Source: Pseudobutyrivibrio ruminis
GTDB lineage: Bacteria > Bacillota > Clostridia > Lachnospirales > Lachnospiraceae
Direction of reading: 5' to 3'
Assembly: GCF_015057245.1 (NCBI RefSeq)
Contig: NZ_SVET01000002.1
Coordinates: 62,001-126,000, forward strand
DNA length: 64,000 bases
A model generated the notes under the pieces. It was not told the DNA's origin. It saw only the letters and a program-made list of their open reading frames with translations, and ran no database searches. The position numbers and the translations under genes are program-made. Of the stretch, positions 43,750 through 53,904 are shown one piece after another (the stretch's first letter is position 1; the number at the start of each line of letters is the position of its first letter).

Positions 43750-44537
43750 TCTTCTTCCAATCTATATGATGATTTTCCCTTATTCTGAAACGGAATCTTT
43801 TTAAGTATTCTATCCGGTAACATTGATACTAATACACGCATAATATATCTAAAATAATTCTCACCATAATCTATTTCCACTTCTATTTTTTTACAATTCT
43901 GTGTTTTTATATAAACACTTAATAGCCTTTCTGCTATAAACGCACAGTATCTTTTATGATACTTTTCTCTTTCTTCAACATCACCAACACGTTTTTTTAA
44001 TTCAAACATTATTGGAAAAATCCAATCACAATATTTTTCAAATTCTTCTTTACTCGTAACAAACATATTTGCTGCATTACATACTCTCAAATCAGAAGAA
44101 CCATCACAATTATATAAATTCACCCATGATTTATAGTATCGAGGATATTTCTCATATAGTATCTCTTTTATGACATCAATATCATCAGGATAATCATGTG
44201 CTATTGCCTTTACTCCTTTTTTTACTATCCACAATCTTTCATATTGATTCTTTTTGAATAATTTTTTTATTTTTGATGACGATATTCTTAACCGCTTATT
44301 GTAATGATAAAATCCCACTATATCACAATCGTTTAGTTTTACATTTTTCCATATCCAATATAATCCCGTCATTTCTGCCATATATGGGTTTTCTTTTGAA
44401 ATAGAATCTCCTGTAGAATCTTTCAGATTATATATATAATTATCTCTTAAATCTGCTCCGACCTCTATTGGAATACCTTCCCACTTTTTCTTTAATGGTA
44501 TGCCAAATGTAGATATATATATTTTTAAATCACTCAT
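43746..44537 (-). CDS. DUF4422 glycosyltransferase
   Basis: The 263-residue protein has VGADLRDNYIYNLKDSTGDS, NPYMAEMTGLYWIWKN, DIVGFYHYNKRL and NAANMFVTSKEEFEKYCDW, the characteristic pieces of DUF4422 proteins. That family is treated as capsular polysaccharide transferases, and members are typically this length. It is soluble and cytoplasmic. Confidence 0.88.
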   Translation of the reverse strand: MSDLKIYISTFGIPLKKKWEGIPIEVGADLRDNYIYNLKDSTGDSISKENPYMAEMTGLYWIWKNVKLNDCDIVGFYHYNKRLRISSSKIKKLFKKNQYERLWIVKKGVKAIAHDYPDDIDVIKEILYEKYPRYYKSWVNLYNCDGSSDLRVCNAANMFVTSKEEFEKYCDWIFPIMFELKKRVGDVEEREKYHKRYCAFIAERLLSVYIKTQNCKKIEVEIDYGENYFRYIMRVLVSMLPDRILKKIPFQNKGKSSYRLEEE

Positions 44538-44549
44538 TATTATCTTTTC

Positions 44550-45539
44550 TCATTTTTTACATATTATATTTAACAATATTTCCAACCCACTCTTTAATGT
44601 AGCGTTTCTTGTTAAAAAATACATTCTTTCAACATAATAAACTATATTCATTTTCCAGGTGGAATTCACTCGGCAGGTATTTTTAACTACTATTCTATAA
44701 TTACAGTCTATTTCTTTTAAAAAATCAGCATCTATGGCATTACGCCTTATTTGAAAGACAAAATTTGAGCCAATCATATATCCAAATATTCTATTAATAA
44801 CATTTTCATTATTCTTTAAATATTTGCATTCCTTCATTTGTTCATATACTGTCTTCTCTTCTTCCCACCATCTTTTCAAATTAATAAAATTAATTTTCGA
44901 TAAAGAATTCTCCGTGAGCCTATTATAGTTATATGTACACGATCCAATAGTTTTAATTGTCTCGGTATATTTGAAAACTTCTAATATAAACGAAAAGTCC
45001 TCCGCATACATACGTCCTACTGGATAACTAATGTTATTGCTATTTATAATATCTTTTTCAAATAATTTATTGCATGGCGAACCAACCACAGGGTCCACCC
45101 CCCATTTATCTATTATTTTATAAAATTGATTGTAATAATATTTGCGATTTGAGGGCTTTTTATTTACTACAGAATTCTCATAGATTTCTTTATATCCACA
45201 TATCACTATTTGTCCATCTTGATCATGTGCATTAATTAAAGATTCAATATGATTACAATCTAACCAATCATCCGCATCAACAAACACTATAAATTTTCCA
45301 TTTGCCGACTTGATACCATTGTTTCTAGCAGCCGCAGCTCCTGCATTTTGTTGGTTTATTATAAAAACACTCTCGTTTTTAAATCTCTCACAAATATTTC
45401 TAGAAGAATCAGTTGACCCATCATTTACCAAAATCAACTCTATATTTTTATATGATTGCTCCAAGATACTATGTATACACCTATCTAAATACTTTTCAGC
45501 ATTATAAAAAGGCACTATAACACTAACTAAATCATCCAT
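44550..45539 (-). CDS. GT2 family glycosyltransferase
   Basis: The 329-residue GT-A enzyme begins VSVIVPFYNAEKYLDRCIHS, with VNDGSTDSS and the metal site FVDADDWLD near residue 92. Residues 230-329 form a helical C-terminal extension. It is a typical inverting transferase of capsule or exopolysaccharide assembly. Confidence 0.92.
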   Translation of the reverse strand: MDDLVSVIVPFYNAEKYLDRCIHSILEQSYKNIELILVNDGSTDSSRNICERFKNESVFIINQQNAGAAAARNNGIKSANGKFIVFVDADDWLDCNHIESLINAHDQDGQIVICGYKEIYENSVVNKKPSNRKYYYNQFYKIIDKWGVDPVVGSPCNKLFEKDIINSNNISYPVGRMYAEDFSFILEVFKYTETIKTIGSCTYNYNRLTENSLSKINFINLKRWWEEEKTVYEQMKECKYLKNNENVINRIFGYMIGSNFVFQIRRNAIDADFLKEIDCNYRIVVKNTCRVNSTWKMNIVYYVERMYFLTRNATLKSGLEILLNIICKK

Positions 45540-45546
45540 AATCCAC

Positions 45547-46470
45547 TTACACCAATAAAAACATTCCTATATTTTTTATTAACCCAGTCTTTCGATATTT
45601 GTTTTTAACAAACAAATACTTCCTCATAAAAAATGATTGTTCTTCTATTGTTGAAAAAATATTCAAATACTCAACTCTATCTTTGTCCAATAAATCGTTG
45701 TACTGGTTCAAAAAGAAACTACCTTGTTTAAAAATCGCATATAACATTTGACGTTGATTATCTAAATTGTTCACATTTTGTAAAACATACTTCCACAAAC
45801 TTATGCTTCCCACTGCATTATTTCCGTGTTGCCTATACTTTAGTAATGGCTCATCTATATAAATAACTTTACCAAATGCCGACGCAATAAGCCCAATCCA
45901 CCAATCATGCATACGTATTTCTGATGAATAATCTTTAAGATAATCTTTTGTAGATTTGTTAAAAATAACGGAACAACCTAGTAATTTGTTTTCCATTAAG
46001 ATTTGTTCAAAAGATAAAGCCTCTGAATTTAGCCTTTCGTTCTTTTGAAATGACGGATAGAGCAAATCTAGTTTTTCATCTACTATTTCAGCATCGGAAA
46101 AAGCCGCTATAGCCATGTTGTTACCAGCTTTTAATTCTGCATTCTTTATAATATCTAGACTTTTTTTTATTTTCTCTGGTTTCCAATAATCATCCTGATC
46201 GCAAAACATATAATACTTGGCATCTATAGCCTTTGTCCAATAAAGAAAATTTTTTACAACCTTCATATTTTCTTTATTTTCATGAATTATAATCTTGCTA
46301 GGATAGAACTCTCTATACTTTTCAGCTATAGCTATTGTTTTATCAATAGAACAATCATCACATATATGCAATACAAAATCTTTATATGTGTTATTCATTA
46401 TTGATTCAATCTGTTCGGCTATATATTTTTCGCCATTATATGTGCACATTATTATGGCTACATTTTCCAT
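45547..46470 (-). CDS. GT2 family glycosyltransferase (rhamnosyltransferase-like)
   Basis: The protein is 307 residues from the ATG at 46470, where the family N-terminus VAIIMCTYNGEKYIAEQIES begins; an in-frame GTG at 46524 would add 18 residues and overlap the upstream gene. It has CDDCSIDKT and CDQDDYWKPEK with the DxD. The plan matches the enzyme at 20732-21631, suggesting related linkages. Confidence 0.88.
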   Translation of the reverse strand: MENVAIIMCTYNGEKYIAEQIESIMNNTYKDFVLHICDDCSIDKTIAIAEKYREFYPSKIIIHENKENMKVVKNFLYWTKAIDAKYYMFCDQDDYWKPEKIKKSLDIIKNAELKAGNNMAIAAFSDAEIVDEKLDLLYPSFQKNERLNSEALSFEQILMENKLLGCSVIFNKSTKDYLKDYSSEIRMHDWWIGLIASAFGKVIYIDEPLLKYRQHGNNAVGSISLWKYVLQNVNNLDNQRQMLYAIFKQGSFFLNQYNDLLDKDRVEYLNIFSTIEEQSFFMRKYLFVKNKYRKTGLIKNIGMFLLV

Positions 46471-46501
46471 AGGTAAACATATCCTCTTTGTTTTACTCTC
46501 T

Positions 46502-47287
46502 CTATAATTGATTTGATTTTTCACTTTCCTTATATTTTTTAACTAGGAACTTTGCAATCTTCTCTGGCCAAAATTTTCTATACATCTCATAATCTTCTGC
46601 ACTACGACCAGTTTCCTGGATTGTGGCTGTTGTTTCAGAATCTGCATGTATTCTATGGGCCATCAATGGTTCTTTGCAATATAGAAAATCACCTTCTAAC
46701 CATGAATATCTCTCCCAAGCTTCCCAGTCCTCATTAGTTCGAAAATGATTTAAGAATAACGGACTTGGTAAATTATCAACTGCATATGAAACGGAAGGAC
46801 AGCATATAGGTGAACCTAATGATAGAATTCTTCGTCTAACCCATTTAGAACCTTGCAGAGCTTTAATCCGAAGTGGTAATAGCATTACACGTTTTATATT
46901 TAAGAGCTTATTACTCTTTACATATATATCATTCCTAATCTCCCAATAATCAGTAAAAAATATAAGTGGTTTACTGGATTCTTCAAATGCTTCCACTGCT
47001 TTTTTTGCATAGTTTTCAAAATAAATATCATCCTGATGTGCAATTGTAACTAAAGGTGTTTTTGCACAACTTATAGCATACATCCAATCTTGGGTTATTC
47101 CAGTTTCACCATCATTTATAAATAAAGGTATATTATTTTTTTTGCATAAATCATTTATATGCTCATTAGGTGTCGATGTGGCTAATATTACATTACTTTT
47201 TTCGGTCTGATTTAAAACCGAAGTTATGCATTCTTCTAAAAATTGACTCTCACCATAAGCGCATATAACAAATGTATGTTTATTCAT
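46502..47287 (-). CDS. GT2 family glycosyltransferase
   Basis: This 261-residue GT-A protein begins TFVICAYGESQFLEECITS. The usual DGS region is altered to NDGETGITQDW, and the metal site is AHQDDIYFE near residue 85. EDWEAWERYSWLEGDF is in the acceptor region. It is a divergent GT2 of the type common in Lachnospiraceae polysaccharide loci. Confidence 0.82.
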   Translation of the reverse strand: MNKHTFVICAYGESQFLEECITSVLNQTEKSNVILATSTPNEHINDLCKKNNIPLFINDGETGITQDWMYAISCAKTPLVTIAHQDDIYFENYAKKAVEAFEESSKPLIFFTDYWEIRNDIYVKSNKLLNIKRVMLLPLRIKALQGSKWVRRRILSLGSPICCPSVSYAVDNLPSPLFLNHFRTNEDWEAWERYSWLEGDFLYCKEPLMAHRIHADSETTATIQETGRSAEDYEMYRKFWPEKIAKFLVKKYKESEKSNQL

Positions 47288-47308
47288 CTTTATAATCTTT
47301 CTATTACT

Positions 47309-48598
47309 TTATTTTGCAAGAAGTGCTGCTATTGCCGTTATCGCTATTGATGTATTATTATCTTCATTTTGCTTTTTAATAATACATGAAAGCTTTAAGC
47401 ATAATGCAATAATTATAAACAATAAGTATATAAACGTTCTGAAAGAAGATGCATATATCGTGGCTGAAAGCCCCATAACTCCTCTTCCTAACACTGCAAT
47501 AGTCAACATTCCAGTTAGAACAATTTTATCTTTAATTTTCTCTGGTAATTTCCATGTTAAATAAAAAATTATCATTACCGTAACAATTGTTATGATAAAA
47601 ATTAACGTGGCATAAATGTTTTCTCTTGGACTAACCAAATCATAAAAACCATACATATAATCCTCTGTATATGCTACTTTATCAATACCACATAACTTTA
47701 CTAAATAAACTAATAAAATTGGTTCAAATGCTAATATCATAAAATGCAATTTATTTGATCTTATGCTTAAGTATGCAAGTAAAATCAAATACATGTAGAA
47801 TAGTGAGACTCCCGTAAATAGCAGTGTTACTACAGTTGTTGAATATCCGTGGAACAACTTTGTAGCCAATCCCCAGTTTTCATATTGTGGCAAATAGGCA
47901 TACATTTCAGATTTACTATGCATTCTTGCCAAGTGACCTGGTATAAAAAATGTAAATATTTCACCAACAAAACTAATACATGTAATAATGATTGCATTTT
48001 TAATCATCATCCTATTTTTATTGTATTTTATAACAACATATGTCAATAATATGGCGCACAAAACCATTGTTATTCCGCCTTGATCTTGATTTGTTGCGTA
48101 AAATATACTCGGAATGATGCATAGATAATGCCAATTCATATTTTCATTGAAGATAATGGATCTTTTATATAAATAGAAAACTAATAGTATACAAAAAGAT
48201 GTGTATACATAATTAGTCTGAGTACATATAAATCCCGCGCTAGATAAATAGTCTCTCGGAATCATTAACATTAGAATACATGTTAGCATATAGTCTGCCG
48301 GTTTTGATTTGGTGAACAGCTTAACCAAAAGTAACGCAATAAATACCCATATACATATGTCAAAAATTTTCCATAACCATAAAGGTATTCTTATAAATGC
48401 ATCTGCTAAAGAGTCTGTAAATATTTTGCCAATTGACCAAAATCGTCCTATAAAAAAATCTTTTAAAGTAACCCCTTGATTCATTTCTTCAACAAATACC
48501 GCATCATCTGAAGTGTATGGCCACGGAATTCTTTCTATTACCAGAACTGCGGTATAAATCAAAATCACTATTACGGACTTTATTTTATCAATCTTCAT
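47309..48598 (-). CDS. polytopic membrane protein, DUF6056-like (GT-C candidate)
   Basis: The protein is 429 residues from the ATG at 48598, which has AAGGATG upstream; a start 27 bases earlier is less likely. It has about 11 membrane segments. IPWPYTSDDAVFVEEMNQG in the first outer loop has the DD pair of GT-C transferases, and the overall plan recalls DUF6056/Gtr-type proteins. It follows the DUF2304 gene with an 11-base overlap, so it may use the polyprenyl-phosphate sugar made by that pair. Confidence 0.6.
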   Translation of the reverse strand: MKIDKIKSVIVILIYTAVLVIERIPWPYTSDDAVFVEEMNQGVTLKDFFIGRFWSIGKIFTDSLADAFIRIPLWLWKIFDICIWVFIALLLVKLFTKSKPADYMLTCILMLMIPRDYLSSAGFICTQTNYVYTSFCILLVFYLYKRSIIFNENMNWHYLCIIPSIFYATNQDQGGITMVLCAILLTYVVIKYNKNRMMIKNAIIITCISFVGEIFTFFIPGHLARMHSKSEMYAYLPQYENWGLATKLFHGYSTTVVTLLFTGVSLFYMYLILLAYLSIRSNKLHFMILAFEPILLVYLVKLCGIDKVAYTEDYMYGFYDLVSPRENIYATLIFIITIVTVMIIFYLTWKLPEKIKDKIVLTGMLTIAVLGRGVMGLSATIYASSFRTFIYLLFIIIALCLKLSCIIKKQNEDNNTSIAITAIAALLAK

Positions 48599-48944
48599 TA
48601 TCATCATCCTTTTTTTCGTACTCATTTAATGCTATTTGTTGTGATAATTTTCTAACACGTTCTGATGCTCTTGAAAGTGCTACTGTCAAAGAAAAAATGA
48701 TAGCTAAGGTAAACATTATACCTAAGAAAAAGAGCATATTTGTTACGCTATATACCCCCAACAAATTTGCAAGGTGCATTAAAAAGCCAGGTATTAAAAC
48801 AGCAATAATCATTAATATGTCAACAAATATCCATATTAATGCATATTTTAACTGGAGTTCTTTTTTTTGAATAAATTTAAGAATTCCAAGCAACGCAATT
48901 ACAAGTACAATAAATATAAATATCTTTAATCTTGTCGTTTCCAT
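48588..48944 (-). CDS. DUF2304 membrane protein
   Basis: The 118-residue protein has three membrane segments (about 8-24, 33-53 and 64-90) and a charged C-terminal tail. It contains LKYALIWIFVDILMIIAVLI, as in DUF2304. DUF2304 proteins are regularly found next to DPM1-like GT2 enzymes and are thought to anchor them or help translocate their lipid product. The gene overlaps that GT2 gene by 19 bases. Confidence 0.85.
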   Translation of the reverse strand: METTRLKIFIFIVLVIALLGILKFIQKKELQLKYALIWIFVDILMIIAVLIPGFLMHLANLLGVYSVTNMLFFLGIMFTLAIIFSLTVALSRASERVRKLSQQIALNEYEKKDDDNED

Positions 48945-49642
48945 ATAAATCCTTTTCCTCTTGAAACTTCAACAAATATAGCTAAGGTTACTTTAATCAT
49001 ATAATACACTGATTTTCGTGCATTAATTGATGATTCCCCTCCTTGTCTTTCATTCATAATAACAGGTATCTCAATCACTTTATATCCCCTAGCCACCAAT
49101 TGAACATCAGTTTCAGGTTCTGGATAATCGCTTGGATAATCCTGAGAAAACAATTTAATAGCTCTTTTACCTACCATTCTTAATCCAGATGTAGGATCTG
49201 TTATTCGTTGCCCTGTAAGAATTCTAATAAGACCTGAAAAATAGTTGATGCCTATTCTTCTCATAAAACTAGACTGAAAGCCTTCATTTTCCAAAAATCT
49301 TGAACCTATAATCATATCAGCGTCTTCTTCAGCTAGTTTATTTTCCATCTCCTTTAAAAACTCCGGGTTGTGCTGCCCATCTGCATCTACCTGCACGGCA
49401 ATATCATATCCATGTCTTGAAGCAAATCTATATCCCGTCTGAACAGCACCACCAATACCTAAATTTATTGGCAAGTTCAAATGCGGAATGTTATTATTCT
49501 CACATACCTCTCTTGTATGATCTAACGATGCATCATTTATTACTATTACATCGTAATCTGGAGATAGCTCATGTGCCCGTTGTACCGTTGATGCTATATT
49601 AAGTTCTTCATTATATGCTGGTATAATAATTAATTTTTTCAT
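48926..49642 (-). CDS. polyprenyl-phosphate sugar synthase-like GT2 (DPM1-like)
   Basis: This 238-residue protein has LIIIPAYNEELNIASTVQ, VINDASLDHT and VQVDADGQHNPEFL with the metal site. ITDPTSGLRMVGKRAI is the signature of DPM1/GtrB-like enzymes. It should make polyprenyl-phosphate hexose on the inner face. Together with DUF2304 and the GT-C proteins it forms a Gtr-like three-part decoration system. Confidence 0.9.
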   Translation of the reverse strand: MKKLIIIPAYNEELNIASTVQRAHELSPDYDVIVINDASLDHTREVCENNNIPHLNLPINLGIGGAVQTGYRFASRHGYDIAVQVDADGQHNPEFLKEMENKLAEEDADMIIGSRFLENEGFQSSFMRRIGINYFSGLIRILTGQRITDPTSGLRMVGKRAIKLFSQDYPSDYPEPETDVQLVARGYKVIEIPVIMNERQGGESSINARKSVYYMIKVTLAIFVEVSRGKGFIWKRQD

Positions 49643-49681
49643 TTTTTCTTAGCTTTATATTTACTCTTTCTTTTGATACAG

Positions 49682-51697
49682 TTATAAAACCATATTTATA
49701 TTGAAAATGATTCCAACATAAATATAACAAAATCCATAGAATAATACCGATTTTCTTATAGGAAGAGTATTTTTTGAACCAACTATTGCATAAAAGAAAG
49801 GCAATAAACAAGGTATGAAATATCTACCTTGGATTCCTGTTAATACTTTTTCCCCGTAGGTTGTCATCAAAAATCCTGCACCTATTATTAGCCCTATTTC
49901 AATTAATGCAACTGCTAATAATATTATACGGGTATACATTTTAAGACATATAATTTCATCATCTGTTTTTATGTATACTGCCATAATTGTTAATACTATT
50001 ATGCATATAATTAGATATTCCGGCATATTTGATGTTACAGCCATTTTAGAACCAAACAATTCTTTTATATATGTTGTTATGTTTGCTTCTATTGTATTAA
50101 CCACAATTCTAACTGATTCTATAGGATTGCTAATTACATCACTAATACCATAATATGTCTTTAATGATTTAACCGCTGTCACAAAATTATTTGCATTTAC
50201 TGATCCAGAATCTGCTGTAGTAACTATAGCTGATTTTCCTTCAACATATGTGTATGCTTTGTTAACTATTATATTAATAATCGGAACCGAGAGTATAAAT
50301 GATAGTGTTTTAAATACTCTATCTTTTATGTTTTCAAAGCATTCATTAGGTATAATAAAAAACAATAATAAATGTACATAATATACTGCTTTTATTGGAC
50401 CAAATAAGCATATCAAAATAATAAGTAGTATTATAGCACTCCATGTTAGTGGTCTTTTATCTACAGCCACCTTCATAATGTAAGCTGTAAATATTAACGA
50501 TAGTATAATAATTACTGCATCATAATTTAACGATGTCACCTGTTGTAGGAGCATTGGATTAATCATTAAGATTACTGCCAATTCCCTTTTATAAGGCAAT
50601 ACCTCCAATACATATTTACATGCTAATAAATAAGTTATAAAAACAAAAATTCTTGCCAATGTATATGTCTGTATAAAGTTTAAAGACAACATTCTTCCAA
50701 TAGTTATCCCTATAGCTGGTATTAAATGACTAATTGGATAAATCAATGTATTTAACCATGTACCTGCCGTTCTTTCCCCCACCAATATAGTACTCATAGA
50801 CTTGTCAATATCACTAAAGTCAAATACTTCATCTATTAAAAGACAATAATTCTCATTTGAGTTGCTATCATTGTCTAACTTATAACGATACTCTCCTTCA
50901 ATTTCAATAACATTACTTTTTCCCATAATAATATTGGAAAGCATCAAACTTGAATAATAATGATAATCATCATCATTGACAGCCCCTGGTGAAACCATCA
51001 ATAGAACTATAGTCCCCATTATACCAACTATAAAGATGCCGTATCGCTCAATATTTTTATTTCTGCAAAACCAGCATATATTGATTAATACCAATAACAA
51101 ACTTAACGATATAACAGCAAATATATTTGTATGTGCTTTAGATAATGAAAGTGCCACATAGCCTTCAAGTGGACTATTATATGTACATTCAATAAATGTA
51201 ATGCTATTATCCCTGTTTATTAAATCTTGCGCACCAGTCATCCTTATTTCTATACAATTCTCTTTTTCCAAATTAGGCGCCTGCACAAATATGTCATACG
51301 TACTTCCTCTTGAAAGTGGTGTATTTAAATTAAACTGTACCCAGCCGGTTCTTTCCGATAAATCTGCTTTAGACATATTCCATGTTTGTGCATATGTCCC
51401 ATCCTCGTTTGCAATGGATACGACGAAGTCACCATCATAATTCCAATCAGATGCAGATATTGGTAAATCTATCGTATCAATATTATCTATATTGCACTCA
51501 AAAGGTTGAATCAATACTATTCCACTGTAAATTGGCATATAAAAATCATAATCATTTTGAGTTTTTTCAACATAATAATGTTTTATAGGATTAAGTCCGT
51601 GAACTATATAAAATAATCCAACAAGACATAAGAATACTATATTTACAACAATCAATGATTTATACTTTTTCAACCAACCTAAACACTTACTATACAT
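49682..51697 (-). CDS. DUF2142 membrane protein with N-terminal beta domain
   Basis: The 671-residue protein has one membrane segment, an outer beta-sandwich-like domain (about 60-185), then about 11 further segments. DDDYHYYSSLMLSN in the loop and GIQGRYFIPCLLPF near the end are DUF2142 hallmarks. The family is regarded as GT-C-like and is found in surface glycan clusters. Its N-terminal domain looks related to the soluble part of the adjacent protein at 51690-52430; the two genes overlap by 8 bases. Confidence 0.78.
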   Translation of the reverse strand: MYSKCLGWLKKYKSLIVVNIVFLCLVGLFYIVHGLNPIKHYYVEKTQNDYDFYMPIYSGIVLIQPFECNIDNIDTIDLPISASDWNYDGDFVVSIANEDGTYAQTWNMSKADLSERTGWVQFNLNTPLSRGSTYDIFVQAPNLEKENCIEIRMTGAQDLINRDNSITFIECTYNSPLEGYVALSLSKAHTNIFAVISLSLLLVLINICWFCRNKNIERYGIFIVGIMGTIVLLMVSPGAVNDDDYHYYSSLMLSNIIMGKSNVIEIEGEYRYKLDNDSNSNENYCLLIDEVFDFSDIDKSMSTILVGERTAGTWLNTLIYPISHLIPAIGITIGRMLSLNFIQTYTLARIFVFITYLLACKYVLEVLPYKRELAVILMINPMLLQQVTSLNYDAVIIILSLIFTAYIMKVAVDKRPLTWSAIILLIILICLFGPIKAVYYVHLLLFFIIPNECFENIKDRVFKTLSFILSVPIINIIVNKAYTYVEGKSAIVTTADSGSVNANNFVTAVKSLKTYYGISDVISNPIESVRIVVNTIEANITTYIKELFGSKMAVTSNMPEYLIICIIVLTIMAVYIKTDDEIICLKMYTRIILLAVALIEIGLIIGAGFLMTTYGEKVLTGIQGRYFIPCLLPFFYAIVGSKNTLPIRKSVLFYGFCYIYVGIIFNINMVL

Positions 51698-52430
51698 GTT
51701 TTCTCCTGCAATTATAATAAAATACTAATTCAACAAGAATTAATATCATTATCGCCAAAGCAATCCTTGTCCATTCTTTACTTATATGTCTACCATATCC
51801 GACTACCTTAAAAATCAAGTTACCTTCTTGTTTAACACCAGCCACTTTTAGTTCGGTAGTATCGTATTCTCTTTTTTGTTTTTTTATGGTTACCGCCTTG
51901 TACGGATCAGTGATATCTGATGTTACTTTTATTAAACACTCATGACCATACAAGTCATACGCAAAAGGATCATTCACTTCTAGAGTTAAATAGGAATTAC
52001 CCACAATTTCCAAAACATCGATATCCCACGTATCTATTACCTGGCTATCTGTATTATCAATTAGTTCAATACTTATCGTACCTAAATTATTTCTTTCATA
52101 GGTAAACATATATAAGCTTATATAAGCAACAGTGTTTTTGTCGCACACAAAGGTTTGTTCAACATCATTTCCTGTGATTAATTCGCATACATTTTCCAAT
52201 TCATTCGCATCAACGATTGCATTATTAATAATCGTATCTTCAAAATAAGAAACTGGAAAGTCTCGTTTAACAAAATCCATTACTATGGGGAACAAAGAAA
52301 TTATTCCAAATGATATAAATAACAATACATATGTTCTTTTTTTTAACTCAATATTCCTTTTTCTTATAAAGAATATTAATATCAATATAATGATAATTAA
52401 TGGAAAATACCATAAAAGTAAGTTTATCAT
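51690..52430 (-). CDS. membrane-anchored beta-domain protein
   Basis: The 246-residue protein has two N-terminal membrane segments (about 5-22 and 32-50), a beta-rich outer domain (about 90-205; ISIELIDNTDSQVIDTWDID, LTLEVNDPFAY), and a C-terminal membrane segment (about 219-238). The same strand pattern (SIANEDG...TWNMSK...FNLNTPLSRG) occurs in the outer domain of the DUF2142 protein. It may bind the same glycan or dimerise with it. The family is not recognised. Confidence 0.6.
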   Translation of the reverse strand: MINLLLWYFPLIIIILILIFFIRKRNIELKKRTYVLLFISFGIISLFPIVMDFVKRDFPVSYFEDTIINNAIVDANELENVCELITGNDVEQTFVCDKNTVAYISLYMFTYERNNLGTISIELIDNTDSQVIDTWDIDVLEIVGNSYLTLEVNDPFAYDLYGHECLIKVTSDITDPYKAVTIKKQKREYDTTELKVAGVKQEGNLIFKVVGYGRHISKEWTRIALAIMILILVELVFYYNCRRKHV

Positions 52431-52440
52431 TTATTACCTC

Positions 52441-53892
52441 TTATTCATTAGTCTTGATTAGATATTTTTTTAATTTGCCTTCTATATATCTCAACATCTC
52501 ATACACAAGACTGTCATGCAACAGTAATAGCACTATAAAATATGTGCTCATTCCTACCAACACCAATATAGCCGTATTTAGTATACTTGCTTTAAAGTAG
52601 TTAGATAAAATAGAAATCACAAAAAGCATTGCTATTCCTGAAATCCAATACTTAACGCTTGAACTAATAATCTTACATATTTTTAATTCACGTCTTAAAT
52701 AAACAAAATATAGGACTGTTCCAATTCCTTCAGCTACAACAGAAGCAATTGCTGCACCGGAAGAATAATATCTACCTATTAACAATGCATTAAGAAGCAT
52801 ATTGCTCAGCATAGAGGCAATAATAATTCCTGTGTATACATTCTCGCGCTTTGTTGGCACTAAATACTGCACACCACTGATAGTATTTAATCCTAAGAAT
52901 ATAATAAGGAAGCTCAAGATATACAACAATCCAACAACCGGTTCATAACTTTCACCAAAGAACCAAGGCACAAGATTATTTGCTATTCCAATTAGCCCAA
53001 GACACAATGGAATAGATATCATCCATACAAACTTATATGACTTATATGTATATTCTTCCATTAAATCTTTTTTATTATTACTAAAATAATAACCTATTCT
53101 TGGAACCATTACGACACTGAAAGCATTAATTATTGTAAATGTAAGCCTTACAACCTTGGTCGCTTGCTCATAATATCCATTTTCAAAAGAATTATCAGCT
53201 ATGGCTCCAAGCATTGTTTTATCCAATGACATAAAAATCTGACTTGCAATCGTTGGTAAAAACAGTGCTGTACTTGTTTTGATATTATTCATTGGATGGA
53301 TATTCTTTAAATCTGGTAATTTAATATATTTAGGCATGAACAACCACAATGATGCATTACCTAAAAACATAAAGAACATATTTCCAAATGCATATATTAA
53401 TAATCCATTTGCATCCTTTACAAAGATAAAAATATATGCAATTCCAATCAGTTTGAAAACAAAATTTCTTCCGACAGTTTTTCCTACTTCCTCCATACCA
53501 TAGAAAAACCAAGTAATATCAACCATTCCAGCTAAAAGTCCAAAAATCAGCATAAAGAATACCGCACTATTCTTTTGATTAGCTGCAAATACGATATACA
53601 CTGCTATAACAATTGTAGAAGTAAGAAACTCTAATAGTTTTGTTTCCCAAAATATCTTTGTTCTTTTATCTATGTCATCCCTGTAATATGAAAGCTCTCT
53701 CTGTCCAAATGTTCCCAAGCCTAATGATGCAAACATTTTAAAATAAGTCAATATTGACTCTGAGTAACTATAAATACCAATATTGTCTGCGCCTAAAACT
53801 CTGGATATATAAGGGGTAGTTATCAATGGAGCTATTATTATTAAAACTTGATAACAAAGGCTGTATACAAAATTTTTCTTTAAATTCTTCAT
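52441..53892 (-). CDS. Wzx/RfbX-type polysaccharide flippase (upstream copy)
   Basis: The 483-residue, 12-14 segment protein starts KKNFVYSLCYQVLIIIAPLI and continues TTPYISRVLGADNIGIYSYS, a textbook RfbX/Wzx N-terminus. It includes FKMFASLGLGTFGQRE. It flips lipid-linked oligosaccharides across the membrane. A second flippase of different sequence lies 14 kb downstream. Confidence 0.93.
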   Translation of the reverse strand: MKNLKKNFVYSLCYQVLIIIAPLITTPYISRVLGADNIGIYSYSESILTYFKMFASLGLGTFGQRELSYYRDDIDKRTKIFWETKLLEFLTSTIVIAVYIVFAANQKNSAVFFMLIFGLLAGMVDITWFFYGMEEVGKTVGRNFVFKLIGIAYIFIFVKDANGLLIYAFGNMFFMFLGNASLWLFMPKYIKLPDLKNIHPMNNIKTSTALFLPTIASQIFMSLDKTMLGAIADNSFENGYYEQATKVVRLTFTIINAFSVVMVPRIGYYFSNNKKDLMEEYTYKSYKFVWMISIPLCLGLIGIANNLVPWFFGESYEPVVGLLYILSFLIIFLGLNTISGVQYLVPTKRENVYTGIIIASMLSNMLLNALLIGRYYSSGAAIASVVAEGIGTVLYFVYLRRELKICKIISSSVKYWISGIAMLFVISILSNYFKASILNTAILVLVGMSTYFIVLLLLHDSLVYEMLRYIEGKLKKYLIKTNE

Positions 53893-53904
53893 TACTGTTT
53901 CTAA

